Assembly: GCA_028554645.1 (NCBI GenBank)
Contig: JAQOOI010000038.1
Location: 1 to 64,000 of the forward strand
Length of the DNA: 64,000 nt
Source: Omphalotus guepiniiformis
Lineage: Eukaryota > Basidiomycota > Agaricomycetes > Agaricales > Omphalotaceae
Direction: 5' to 3'
A program made the translations under genes and the position numbers. Of this stretch, positions 44,444-54,962 are shown piece by piece (position 1 is the first letter of the stretch; each line of letters starts with the position of its first letter). The notes below the pieces were generated by a model. That model saw only the letters and a list, made by a program, of their open reading frames with translations, had not been told where the DNA came from and searched no databases.

Positions 44444-46880
44444 TCACCTTAACACCTTTTTCCCATCCACAATCTCAACCTCGTACGCCCCAACTTTCAA
44501 ACTCCCATTCCGCACCTCAGGAACCCTCTCCATCCCACCCTGCCCCGGTTGCCCCGCCTGCCCAGGTTGCCCAACCCCAAGCACCGTCTCATACTCATTC
44601 ACCGACTCCCCAAAAGGATTCGGTAACGGTAAATTCGGACTAGGAGGTGGCGGCATCAACATCATATTCCCCCCCGCACCACCATGTAAAGACCTCTCAT
44701 CAGAAGGAATAATAGGACTATCCATTCTACTCCCTCCAGATCCCGATCCTGATCCAGAAGATAGTGTCCCAGTCATCGAACGAGCATGATACTGAGATCT
44801 ATACGGGTACGCCGCAGCCGAAGCAAGATAAACATCCTCTCGAGATCGAGAAGTGTATACACTCGACGGTTTAGAAGTATATCCACCACTCGAAAGTGAA
44901 TGTGTTGGACTAGGTGACGTTATTCCTCCTCTATATGGTGTCGTTGATCTTGGATCGACGCTACCGACGCTCCCGGGAGGCATGTTAGGTATCATTGGTA
45001 TTGGTGAACCGCCGTAAGCGTTAGTAGCGAGTGGTGAACCCACACGTTGGGTAGAAGCGATACTGTATTTGCTTCGTGTACGTGCGACACCGACACCTGC
45101 TACGCCTGCTCCTGTATCTCGGGAGGACCATGAAGGTACGGGTGATGCTCCCCTTGGGTCGACAACGTTAGGATCGGCATATGGGGCGTTCATCCCGATA
45201 TCACCCGAGGGGTATCCAGCAACGGAGTTGGGGTTGAATGCGTCCAAAGGGGGTTGAGAAAGTGAGCCAAAAGAAGCTTGAGAACCTGTTGGTGGTCCTC
45301 GGTTGTAACCGCCGTAAGGATTTACTGGGAGACCAGGAGAGGAATTGTTGGAGTTGTTCAGGTTTAGGTTTAATGCGCCTGGTGTGTATCTTCCGTTGTT
45401 TGGGGGGGCTATATTCCTTGGACTTGGATATCCACTTGCGGGATATCCTCCTCCATTCCCATTCCCATTCCCATTCCCAATCCCATTCCCACCTTCTCTA
45501 ACACCGTAGCCTGGCCCATAACCACCTCTTGCTCCATCCCTCGCTCCATAGCCTCTCGCTCCTCCTCCTCCTCCTCCTCCTCCATATCCACCATCCCTAG
45601 TTCCATATCCACCCTGACCACGCTTCTCTACATCTCCTCCACCTCCACCCCCACCCCGGCCCCCACTCATATAATTCCTAATACTCCTCTCATCCTCATA
45701 CAACGCCACCTTCGCATCAGAACCAACACTCCCAGTCGCACCAGCAACATCACCAGCAGCCTCCTTCTCAACCTCCAAATCATACTTCCTCATCCGTCTC
45801 TTCCGAACGATCTTCCATATGATAGCAAGGATGATGAATAACAGAACTGCGCCTCCGGCGGAGAAAACTCCCGCGACGAGTTTTGTGTTTGAGAAGAATC
45901 TGTGGGGAAAGGGGGGAGGGGGGCAAGGAGGATTAGTATAGGAGTTGAATCACAGAGACGATGAACAGATGAGACACGAAACGATGATGTAGCCCAAGCC
46001 GAGATGGCCGGTGTAGGACTTCCCGAGAGATTGGACCCGTCGAGGGGTCACATACGCCGTACGGTAAGACGTGATGGGCATCCTCGACATCAGTCCATCA
46101 CAGATTGCAAGTGCCAGTGAAAGGCCAAAAGACGCCGATAAAACCAAAAACCAAAAACCAAAAGTGACAAACTCACGCTGCCGCACCAGCACTATTAACA
46201 GCATCCGACGTTGCCGATGAAGTAGCACTAGCAGCAAGCGTCCCACTTCCACTAGTGATGACGGAAGTGGCAGTAAACAATCCACTTTGAGAAGTAGCGC
46301 TCGAAGATCCTGTGCTTGATGCTACTGCTGCTGCTGATGTTGACGTAGCGGAACTGCTAGATGTCCCAGTAGTTCTCGAATTCGAAGATGATGTTGAAGA
46401 CGAAGACGACGTAGACGAGGTTCGAACTCCAGTTATTCCCAAAAAAGGATTTGTGGTCGTAGTCTGTTTCTGCTGCGCTGAGGAAGACGTCGAAGATGAA
46501 GACGATGAAGACGATGAAGAAGTGGAAGTGGAAGTAGAAGTGGTCGGTAATTTTGCGTTAATAAGGGGATTTGTAGTAGATGCTGCCCCCTCAGTCACAT
46601 CCGTCGCCGCACTGCTCAAAATCGAAGCATTGTTATCGTCTTGACCGCTCTGCGGATTAATATTGTTGTCTCCATTCAACGAATCGGGAATAGCAGTTGC
46701 AGTAACTTGACTAAGTATGTATGTTGCGTTTCAGTAAACCCCTCTCGAAAGGAAAACCAACGAAACTCACCCAGCAGAATCCGTAGCCGTCGCATCAGCA
46801 GTACCAGTAGTGCCTAATTCCAAGAACAAAGCGCCAAAGGTCAATAGAAACTTCCTTGATGACACAGTAAACTCACTCAT
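44444..46880 (-). CDS. Ser/Thr-rich single-pass membrane protein, sensor-like
   Basis: Three exons, 46880-46771, 46710-46177 and 45899-44444, give 699 residues. Parts in order: a signal peptide (KFLLTFGALFLELG, cleavage near TADA); a ~190-residue Ser/Thr-rich ectodomain, probably heavily O-mannosylated; a transmembrane helix (LVAGVFSAGGAVLLFIILAI) followed by a basic stop-transfer WKIVRKRRMRKYD; and a long disordered cytoplasmic tail rich in Gly, Tyr, Pro and Ser. A repeated G-N-G-N segment and R-G-Y-G repeats lie in the tail. The layout is that of Mid2/Wsc-like cell-wall stress sensors or of SKG6-type fungal proteins, but no lectin or WSC cysteine domain is present. The second intron is unusually long (277 nt). 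Confidence 0.75.
45449..45490. repeat. Hexanucleotide repeat coding Gly-Asn
   Basis: Five to six units of CCATTC/CCCATT on the plus strand encode alternating G-N residues in the tail of the membrane protein. Confidence 0.7.
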
Positions 46881-47864
46881 TTCGATAAAAAAAAACCTCA
46901 AATCAGAAAAGAAACCAAAATAAAACCCTTCGAATCCTCACAACATGAAAACCCCGAAAAGAAAGTAGCCAGACTCTGAAAGGGTTGAAGCTGGGCTGGC
47001 AGCTTTTGGTGGAAAGGAAAGGAACGAAGACGAAACGAAGACGAAACGAAGACGAAACGAACGAAGAAGACAAAGAAAGAAAGGAGAAACAAAAAAGAAG
47101 GAAAGAAAAGAAAAGAAATAATGTAGAGTTGCTGTGGTCACGATCATTATTTTAATTTTTCCCCGATTTTACGGTTTACCAGCGAGGGGGGCTCGCCGTC
47201 TCAGTGGGTGGGAAGATGTAAGATATTGAAATTTCCGATATCTCGGGACCCAGCGGGACCTTCGGGAGAGACGCGCGTGATTCTTGAGATAGACGCCGGC
47301 TGATGCCGGCCGAAATAGCATTGATTACACCCGAAAAAGAAAACCTACCGGGCTCCGGAGAGAACAAAGGAGTTCGTTGTTCCGATTTTGCCAAGAACCA
47401 TCAAAATCAATGATCAATGCTCTATTTTTGCGATAGTTCGCTTGCCTCAGTCTCAAGTCTGTGAAGGCGAAGACGGAGACGCTCAGAGTCGGTACTCGGT
47501 GGAGGAGACGCCCGATAACTCGACAACTTGATGAATGTTGACACGACACCGGAACGCCCCAAACCTTGAATGACACCTGTGAGCAGAATCATTGCACCCT
47601 AACTGAATCCCGAATCCCCTGACAGTCTGTAACTATGTACGGGAGTAGCCCTTCTTTTCGTCCACCCCTGTCCTTGCCGTCGCGCGCATTCAACACTTCT
47701 CATCATGTACTATATACAGCAAACTAGGGTAGGTAGGTAAACATTTCGTACTACTATACATTACAGAACAATTGTAATCGTAAACATAACTGACATGACA
47801 CAAGAACCACAAAGAGAAAAATGACAATCGTGGGGTAGCGTTGTACGTCCGGAAGCTATCCCCA
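46881..47864. other. Intergenic, about 1 kb
   Basis: Short repeats of ACGAAGACGAA lie near 47021-47058 and AAAGAAAAG runs near 47100, probably in the 5' region of the membrane-protein gene. No gene is supported. Confidence 0.45.
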
Positions 47865-50019
47865 TCACATGTCCTCATCCGAATCTTCATCGTCATCGTC
47901 ATCTTCATCGTCGTCCTCATCCTCTTCGTCGTCATCTTCATCATCCACAACATAACTACCAACCATCAAACCAGGTCCCGGCACACCCATTCCGCCCATC
48001 CCGCCCATCCCGCCCATACCAGCAAACAAACCCCCCATCCCGCCTAATCCACCCAACACACCCATTCCACCAATCCCACCCATTCCCATCCCACCCATCC
48101 CCCCCATACCCCTCATCCCACCCATCCCCATCCCCAGCCCAACACCAAACTCCTAATCAACATCCATATCCATCCCAACCAAAAACGGTACCCACCTCAC
48201 CCAAACATCATCCAACCCAACAAACCTCCTAACCAACCCAAAATTATCATCATTCCCACACCTCCCCAACATCCCCCAATCTTCTTCATCCCCCCACGAC
48301 TCTTCAAAACTCCCATCACGCAACTGCTCACTAGCAGCATACGTAATCGCATCAAGTACATACTCGACTTTACCGCCTTTATCAAAGTAATACCGCGCGG
48401 GTTGGAGGTTACCGGTACCCTCGCTCGTAAGGTGCGCTAGGATGGTTTGGACGCTGAGGATTGGGTTTGTGGGGTCGGTTAGGACTGAGTAGGCGGCTGA
48501 GAAGAGGGTTTGGTAGCCCGCGTAGAATGTTTTGTAGAAGTGTCGGTGGAGTGAGGGTGGGATGAAGTCAGCGTTGGGAAGGATGGAGATGTCTGAAGGC
48601 GAAAGCACTTGGTGAGGTGTGAAGGTGCCGCACATGAGCTCCATAGACATTCCGTCTTTACCGAGCGCTGCTTGGCCTGAAAATTCTGATCAGCCTCTAT
48701 CGTAGGAAAGACGAAGTCAGTAACAACTTACACATCAACTGGTATCTCATACGCGGTGAGAACCATCCACCAACACATTGCCCACACGTACATCCATAAA
48801 CCCTCTTACTAACAAACTCCTCAATCTTAACCCCATCCACCTCCTCCTTCCCCATCGCCTTCTTCAACTCATACTCAACACTCAACCCATCAACCGAATG
48901 ACCTTCCCACCTCTGCAACATAGCAACCGCAAACTCTTTCGTTCCCTCCATCGTCTCAATAACACCCTCAAGTGGCGTCATCCCAGACCCATTCGAATAA
49001 TCCTTCAAATCATCCTCCATATCCCAACTAAGAAGCGTCCTCACAGCTGATACGTTCATATTCGCCGAAGCGACAAATAAAGGTGTGAATCCTGAAGGAT
49101 CGCGTTTGTGAATAGAACTGGGATCGACGGAATAAGCGGCTTGAATGATTCCTGAGATGGAAGGATCTTTAACGTTCGTAATGGCTACATGAAGAGGGTA
49201 ATTTCGAGTTTTTTCTTCCATCGACATTTCACATGCTTCACGCATACCAGGGAACGTATCGGATAATGACTCGACGTCGGCGTCGATGGGGATGAGACGA
49301 GAGGGGTGTCCTGGATTTGAGGAATAGGCAAAGAACGGGGTACGTCCGACGCGACGGAAGTGGTTCTGGGAATGATAGTTCAGTTTGATGATGCATATAA
49401 TAAAGAGAAAAATACCTTTCTGAAAAACGCGATTTGCCTCGCCTTGATTCGCTCGAACTCTTCCTTTTCTTCAGCGGTAGCCGGTACGGGTACGGGCCAA
49501 CAATACACCACCGCGTCCTTTGATACCTGCGCCGCGTTCCCAAGAAACTCGTTCAAGATATGCGTTCCAACACCTTGATTGCGATACTACCAGAGCCAAC
49601 ATCAACATTTCAGCTTTAAGCGTATACTCAACCGTCATACATACCTGTTCCTTAACATTCATATCCTTCAAATAAACCACATCACCCTTATTCATCTCCT
49701 CACCCCAAACACCCGTCCCACACCTAAACGACCCCTTCTCAACAAGATACCGTTTAACATTCCCTGCACCATCAAAAATCGTCGAACTAAATTCTTGCGT
49801 CTCAGATGAATCAGCATCCATGACCATGAGGAATTCTTCTCCTCCTCTACGAATTGCATCGCGCTTGATACGAAGCACTTCGATTGAGGCGAGTTTACCG
49901 TGGTTGGGATGTCTGAGTGTGACGTAGATTCGAGTGATGTAGGAGGGATAGTCGGAGTCTTTGGAGGTTTTGAATTTGAGGGTACATTCTGATAAGGTGA
50001 TGGGAGTTGGAGTTGACAT
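47865..50019 (-). CDS. GNAT acetyltransferase-ankyrin fusion protein
   Basis: Core exons: 50019-49645, 49586-49416, 49365-48732 and 48676-48153 (567 residues, stop at 48153). Exon 2 opens with YRNQGVGTHILNEFLGNAA, the acetyl-CoA-binding R/Q-x-x-G-x-G loop of GNAT enzymes, after ~125 residues of N-terminal beta structure. Exon 3 adds ankyrin-type units (NYPLHVAITNV, GFTPLFVASANMNVSAV, GMTPLEGVIE) and then YGCTCGQCVGGWFSPRMRYQ, a Cys-containing block typical of this agaricomycete family. A 48-nt intron (48200-48153) lies inside exon 4. If spliced, it removes the stop and joins DDVW in phase to a Gly/Met-repeat and acidic tail that ends at 47865. Both ends are plausible isoforms. The acetylated target is unknown. 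Confidence 0.8.
47880..48130. repeat. Gly-Met and Asp/Glu coding repeats in the alternative last exon
   Basis: Plus-strand CCCATCCCGCCCATCCCGCC-type repeats (47988-48130) encode repeated M-G-G on the minus strand. CATCGTCATC-type repeats (47887-47945) encode an Asp/Glu run. The frame is open throughout, which supports real coding use. Confidence 0.7.
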
Positions 50020-50111
50020 GGGCGTTTTTGGCGTAGAGTTGGAAGGGATGGAAAGGAAAGAGTTGAGGTAGGGAAATAAGAAAGGACGGACGGGGACAAG
50101 ATGAGTTGCAG

Positions 50112-50119
50112 TATATATA
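50112..50119 (-). promoter_or_regulatory. TATA box of the GNAT-ankyrin gene
   Basis: TATATATA, symmetrical on both strands, lies about 95 bp upstream of the ATG at 50019. Confidence 0.45.
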
Positions 50120-50492
50120 GAGCCGCTAACTGAACTGATCAGGATCCATTTTTAGGCTTTTCATTTTTTTGACACCCCGCTTTGCGCCCCCAATGGACCG
50201 TGGTCAAAGCGTTGTAAAATGGAAGCGCACGCGCGCGCAAAGGTCAAAAACAAGTTTTGACATCTGATACTCGAGCTACCGGTTTGACCGAAGAGGCCTA
50301 AATATGAGATAAAGTTGGGATGCTGTAGGGCTATGGAATTATTTCAAGAACTCACCATCAAATATATATGCGTGCTTCGTTGAAAAAAACTGAGCTTTGA
50401 AATTTTCAGAATGAAAAATGAAGCATTCACTGACACGGACCAGGTGACCGCATCATTACGTCTGTGTGACGTAAGCAAGTTTTCACGGCAGT

Positions 50493-50700
50493 CGCCGGAC
50501 GAGCTTGATCGCGAACTCTTTCAAGTCTTCCACAACCTTGCGTTCACCACTTCCTGACAAGCCTACCGTGTTTCTAGCCTTCCTTGATGATTGGGAATAC
50601 ACTTGGGAATAAACATTGGAATGCAAGAATGAATTAGTAATTATGAATCTGATATAAGTAAATACACATTTGAGTGAACGCGAGACTTGGAACTCTGGGG
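50493..50700 (+). repeat. Direct repeat R1 at the left end of the second paralog cluster
   Basis: R1 shares CGAGCTTGATCGCGAACT, CTGACAAGCCTACCGT, TTTCTAGCC(T)TCCTTGATG, GAATGAATTAGTAAT and CATTTGAGTGAACGCGAGAC with R2 at 55687-55890, in the same orientation. Between them lie copies 6-8 and SDR copy 2. Confidence 0.75.
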
Positions 50701-51078
50701 GAAAAACGAATAGTGCTAATTGCAAACACTGTTTTTTCCACAGACGACCGATGCTTCCGAAACGTAAACGGTGAATGGTTCTGTAAAATCTAAAATGTGA
50801 AGCGTTACTAGTTACTAGCGGCTCAACAAGCACGATGTGAGTGAACGTCAAAAGAGGTCATAAACAACATTCATCAAAGAGCTGAACCGGATTCCACGAC
50901 ACTACAGTCTCCGCTTCGCGACGCCGTAGCTGTGCAGAAGAAAGCTGGATGGATAGACAGGACGATATAGGAGCGAAGTGAGGAAAAAAGGAAACAAAAG
51001 GAAACAAAAGTATGCAGGTGGCGACACACTTGATAGATCAGGAGCTCTTTTGACAAACAATTCTTTCAGCTGGCAATA

Positions 51079-51202
51079 GTGATTTAAAATACATACTTGA
51101 ATATAACCATTTGCATGGAATAACCGACATCATACACTTAGTGATTTAAAATACATACTTGAATATAACCATTTGCATGGAATAACCGACATCATACACT
51201 CC
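51079..51202 (+). repeat. Perfect 62-bp tandem duplication
   Basis: The segment starting GTGATTTAAAATACATACTT and ending CGACATCATACACTTA at 51079-51140 is followed directly by a second copy from 51141, identical over at least 58 bp. A diverged single copy is at 53540-53595. Confidence 0.85.
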
Positions 51203-51478
51203 TGCTATATACTCTGCCCCGGGCGCCAACACATATTCAACTGTGTCGTCGCGAGGAATGGTGCGAAACTCGGACGAGCGCAAGTTGAGGTTAAGTCTGA
51301 GGCCTTGAGGCTTGAAGCTGAAGCCCCGAACGCTATGATTACACCTGTCCTACAGGATTTGGGTCGCGTTGAGTGTAGTTTCATTGCATCACGGTCGATG
51401 AATGCCACAGCAAGCAACACATTACACGCCACAGGCCACCAAAGATACTTACAGCATCCGAAATGCGGCAGCATCGTA
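51203..51478 (-). pseudogene. Third-exon tail of copy 6, frameshifted
   Basis: Read on the minus strand from 51478: MLPHFGCCKYLWWPVACNVL in the spliced frame. After a shift comes RGFSFKPQGLRLNLNLRSSE, then a stretch ending AEYIAGVYDVGYSMQM. The second part matches copy 7's intact exon (RGFSSKPQGLIINVDLRSSE). The shared peptide across two copies shows this tail was once coding. Confidence 0.6.
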
Positions 51479-51543
51479 CTAGAAGGTAGAAGCGCCAGTC
51501 AGTGAGGTACCACAACCACAAAAGACACTCACAATGAAAATAT

Positions 51544-51912
51544 TCACCGCCACCAAAAGCGGAGATGCAGCATCTTCTCATACCCATACTTCACCGTATT
51601 AAAATTAAAATCTAACTTCCCACCACTCGATTGAACATGTTCGACAAAACGTTTCATTTGCACCTTATCCTTCACATACTCCTCTCGTATAATCTTAGTA
51701 TCAGGATGTGAATCAGATAGTTGTTCCATGCTTTTATACGAGATGCAACGAATGGGAAAGAACCTATGTCCTCGAACGGAAGGTCGCTATCCGTCAGTTT
51801 TCGTGATTCATGAATTTCTAAAACAAAGGCATAGCACGACGAATTGAGTTAAAAGTTTTTTGAAAAAGAATCCGGAAAACCACGCACCTGTGAGCTCGGG
51901 AGCCAAACGTAA
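51544..51912 (-). pseudogene. Unknown paralog family, copy 6 (5'-truncated)
   Basis: Only the last ~18 bp of exon 1 (GGCTCCCGAGCTCACAG), the first intron and exon 2 remain. Above 51912 the sequence becomes the 3' flank of SDR copy 2. Exon 2 has lost ~15 bp at the SHMFF site (GAGGACATAGGTTCTTTCCC), which shifts the frame. The remaining part reads MEQLSDSHPDTKIIREEYVK and, with a small insertion, FNFNTVKYGYEKMLHLRFWW. It cannot make the family protein. Confidence 0.75.
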
Positions 51913-51957
51913 CAAAAATATATAGTCAGCTAGCAAAATACAAACGAGCAGCTTCAT

Positions 51958-53243
51958 TCACCACCCATTCCATTCCATTGTGCATTCATTCATACACGCT
52001 TGTCTTTTGATTTTTCGTTTCGTATCTGAGCTGCAAACTCCGAAAACCCGAACATCCTCGTCATGAACCGAGTCTTCCCGAGGTAACTCATCAAAATGGA
52101 TGATATTAGCGGGAAGTTCAGCGACACTTACGAAAAATCCTTGACCTAGGAATGTGTCTATGAACCAGCACACCCAGGCTTTGTTCCCCGCCCATAGGGA
52201 TGCTCGTGGAGTAGGTTTGAGAGCTTCCGCGACGACAGTGGCAGCATACTGGTCAGTGTCCATAGCGTCCGCTGAGAATAATGAGTGAGAAGAGTCTTCA
52301 GGCACAGAAAGATGCGCATATACTTTGAGACTGTTTTAGGAATTTCTCCTGGAATGCTTGATCCATTGATTTGTAAAGCGAGCCATCTGGGATTGAGAAT
52401 GGCTTCACTATGTTACTTTTGACGGCGCCGGTTATAACCTGTGAAATGTTTAGTGCAGCAAGATGTCGGAGAGGAGGAGCCGGTCTTACATTCATGACTC
52501 GAATGCTAAGCAAAATGTCAGTTTCGACTACGCTTCCGACGACGTAACAGGTAAACATGAGCTTACTTGAACGGCGCCAACTCCACTCGAAGTGTATTCC
52601 CGAATGCATGAAGAGCTGCCTTGGTGCTATTATAAGCAGCACCAAACGGGACAGGTGTGATAGCAGCTAAGCTTCCCGTATTGACGACACAGCCATCACC
52701 GGAGGCGATGAGGAGATGAACGAATTCTTGTACCATCACCATAGGAGCAAAAAGGTTGACTTCATAAAGTGCTCGGACCGCATTCATGTCCATATCGGTG
52801 GCAGCCATGGGATATGCTAGGAATCCTTGCCGTGAGGAAGTGGCGAGCAATGAAGAGTAATTGCCCACCTTGTCCCCTAAAGTATGTTAGAAAGAGTCGT
52901 TAAATTCATGGATACACGGAAACTCACGCGTTATTCACAAGAATATCAAGCTTTCCTCCAGTCCGAGCAGAAACCTCATCTCTCGTCTTCCTCACTGCCT
53001 CAACATCAGTCACATCCAAAGCCAACGTCTCAACACCAAGTTCTGTCAATTCGCTCATGGATTCCAGTTGACGTGACGTAGCAAAAACTCGTGAGCCTGT
53101 AATTCAAGTTATGAGATGAAGATGTCCGATTATAGTTGCTAAATTCTCGGAGAAGAACCTTGAGAGTGAAACTCTTTTGCGAGTGCATGACCTATTCCGC
53201 CAGAGCTACAGCCAGTGATGAGAACGGTCTTCGATCCTGTCAT
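51958..53243 (-). CDS. Short-chain dehydrogenase/reductase, copy 2
   Basis: Eight exons mirror copy 1 exactly in number and size except the fourth and last: 53243-53159, 53096-52928, 52876-52869 (8 nt), 52816-52567, 52506-52491 (16 nt), 52438-52324, 52271-52132 and 52056-51958. The cofactor and catalytic motifs are intact (LITGCSSGGIGHALAKEF-type start, VVNTGSLAAITPVP, YNSTKAALHAFGNT). The C-terminus is longer (KRKIKRQACMNECTMEWNGW) because the stop of copy 1 is not conserved. The orientation is inverted relative to copy 1, and the gene sits between paralog copies 7 and 6. About 293 residues. Confidence 0.85.
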
Positions 53244-53595
53244 GATTGCAGATGTGGTTAAGAGAAGAGTGGGCGTAGCGGAGCGACGAATTCATGTTTT
53301 AGAGTCCGCGGATGTACGGTACGGTTACATAATTCAGAATGACGCGCGCAGTCACATGATTTTTGCAGGAGGATGCTTCCGAAACGCAAACGCTGAATGG
53401 TTCTGTGAAAACTAAAACGCGAAGCGTTACTGTGTACTCAATTCGACGAAGCTAGTGCGATGAGGGACGACTGAGTGAGCACTCAAAGAGGTCATAAACG
53501 ACATTCATCAAAGAGCTGGATTGGATTCGAGGCTATCGTGATTTGATACATACTTGAATTATAACCGTTTGCATGCAACAACCGACATCATACAC
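53244..53595. other. Repeat block upstream of SDR copy 2
   Basis: 53368-53595 repeats parts of 50740-51140 and 38020-38190. It is the outer 3' flank of minus-strand family copies. No gene is supported. Confidence 0.6.
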
Positions 53596-54575
53596 TCAGG
53601 CTCCTGCTACATACTCCGCCCTAGGTGTCAATACAAATTCAACTATGTCGTCGCAAGGAATGATGCGAAATTCGGAAGAGCGTAAGTCGACGTTGATTAT
53701 GAGTCCTTGAGGCTTGGAGCTGAAGCCCCGAAGACTATGATTACATTCGTCCTGCAGGACTTGGGTCGCGTTGATTGCATCACAGTCGATGATTGCCACA
53801 GCAAGAAAATTATACGCCACAAGCCACCAAGGATTTTTCAGCTTCCGAAATGCAGCCATACTAGAAGGTAGAAGCGCCAGTCAGTGAGGTACCACAACCA
53901 CAAAAGAGACACACACAATGAAAATATTCACCGCCACCAATAGCGAGGATGCAGCATCTTCTCATACCCGTACTTCACCATATTAAAATCTAACTTCCCA
54001 TCCTGCGATTGAACATGTTCGACAAGACGTGTCATTTGCACCTTATCCTTCACATACTCCTCTCGTATGATCTTACTATCCGGGTGTGAATCAGACAGTT
54101 GTTCCTTGCTTTTATACGGGATGCAACGAATGGGAAAGAACATATGAGAAACTATGTCTTCGAGCGGTAGGTCGCTGTGCTTCAGTTTTGGTGATTTATA
54201 GATCTCTATAAATCAAGGGATATCAGGATTTATTGATGGAGGATCCGGAAGACACGCACCTGTGAGGTAGGGAGCAAACCGCACCATATTCTTCGGAAGA
54301 CAACGCTTGAATCTGTCGTAATACATGATAGAGTCCTCGAGAGATAAGGGACCTTCCTCCGTAATCTCTTCCGGATCTCTGAGACTGGAGATGAAGGACA
54401 GAAAGTCCTCGTTAGATATGACATAGCCCATAACAAAGGCCTGATCCCGAGTCGACGGTCGCTTTTTAGAACTTTTCGCAGAAGGCGAAGTAGGTTTATC
54501 CTTCTTCAAGGGCATTGTTTCTGTAGATAGTTCGGCGTCAGTCGTCGCAGAAGGTGGACTGGTGTTGGTAGACAT
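53596..54575 (-). CDS. Unknown paralog family, copy 7, with intact third exon
   Basis: Exons 1 and 2 are 54575-54260 and 54205-53932; the third is 53860-53596 (284 residues). Block 1 is AFVMGYVISNEDFLSFISSL; block 2 is SHMFFPIRCIPYKSKEQLSD. If intron 2 is kept, the protein stops at 53928 after HPRYWWR (197 residues). If spliced (CG|GTGAAT..CTTCTAG), the frame passes without interruption into MAAFRKLKNPWWLVAYNFLA, then RGFSSKPQGLIINVDLRSSE and RIIPCDDIVEFVLTPRAEYV. Copy 6's tail supports this as an ancestral coding exon. This is the most complete member and the best reference for the family. No known domain is recognised. Confidence 0.72.
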
Positions 54576-54962
54576 GATGAGAGAAAGGGGAGTCAGAGTT
54601 TTCGTCGCAACCCATCAGGTAAACCGACACAAAGTCACGTGATCGCGGCCATGACTAATAGTACGTGAACGACCGTCGTTTTTCTCGCAATTGTGTTCAC
54701 AGAAGAAGTTGAAAGAATAAACGAATATCAGTTCGCGGGGCTAATATGCATATGTACCCAGAACGTTCATCATATTGGACACTATTTGTTACATCACGGT
54801 CAAATGGATTGAAACCACACCGAGTAAGTTCATAAAAATGCCGCAGGCCACCAAAGATATTTCCAGCATCCGGAATGCAACAGCATCGTACTAGAAGGTA
54901 GAAGCGCCAGTCAATGAGTTATATCACTACCACACAAAAGACACGCACAATCAAAATATTCA
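54576..54962 (-). other. Copy 7 upstream region and copy 8 tail
   Basis: 54780-54890 is the copy 8 tail: after the acceptor ACCTTCTAG it reads TACGATGCTGTTGCATTCCG, open for ~33 codons to a TAA (YDAVAFRMLEISLVACGIFM). The remaining part is the upstream region of copy 7. Confidence 0.55.
54634..54650 (-). promoter_or_regulatory. Conserved motif, copy 7 (with CACGTG)
   Basis: On the minus strand, GGCCGCGATCACGTGAC lies about 60 bp before the ATG at 54575. Confidence 0.55.

Larger units (their letters stand above)
50020..51078. other. Promoter of the GNAT-ankyrin gene and repeat block R1
   Basis: TATATATA at 50112-50119 lies ~95 bp from the gene start at 50019. From 50493 to about 50700 runs repeat R1, which is found again in the same orientation at 55687-55890. 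50740-50930 matches 53368-53540 (GATGCTTCCGAAACG, GAATGGTTCTGT, CATCAAAGAGCTG). No gene is supported. Confidence 0.6.

Noticed and set aside
45409..45621. Met/Glu/Gly-rich minus-strand open frame
   Set aside because: Shifted frame over the Gly-rich tail of the membrane protein.
46312..46644. Acidic plus-strand open frame
   Set aside because: Antisense to the Ser/Thr-rich ectodomain codons of the membrane protein.
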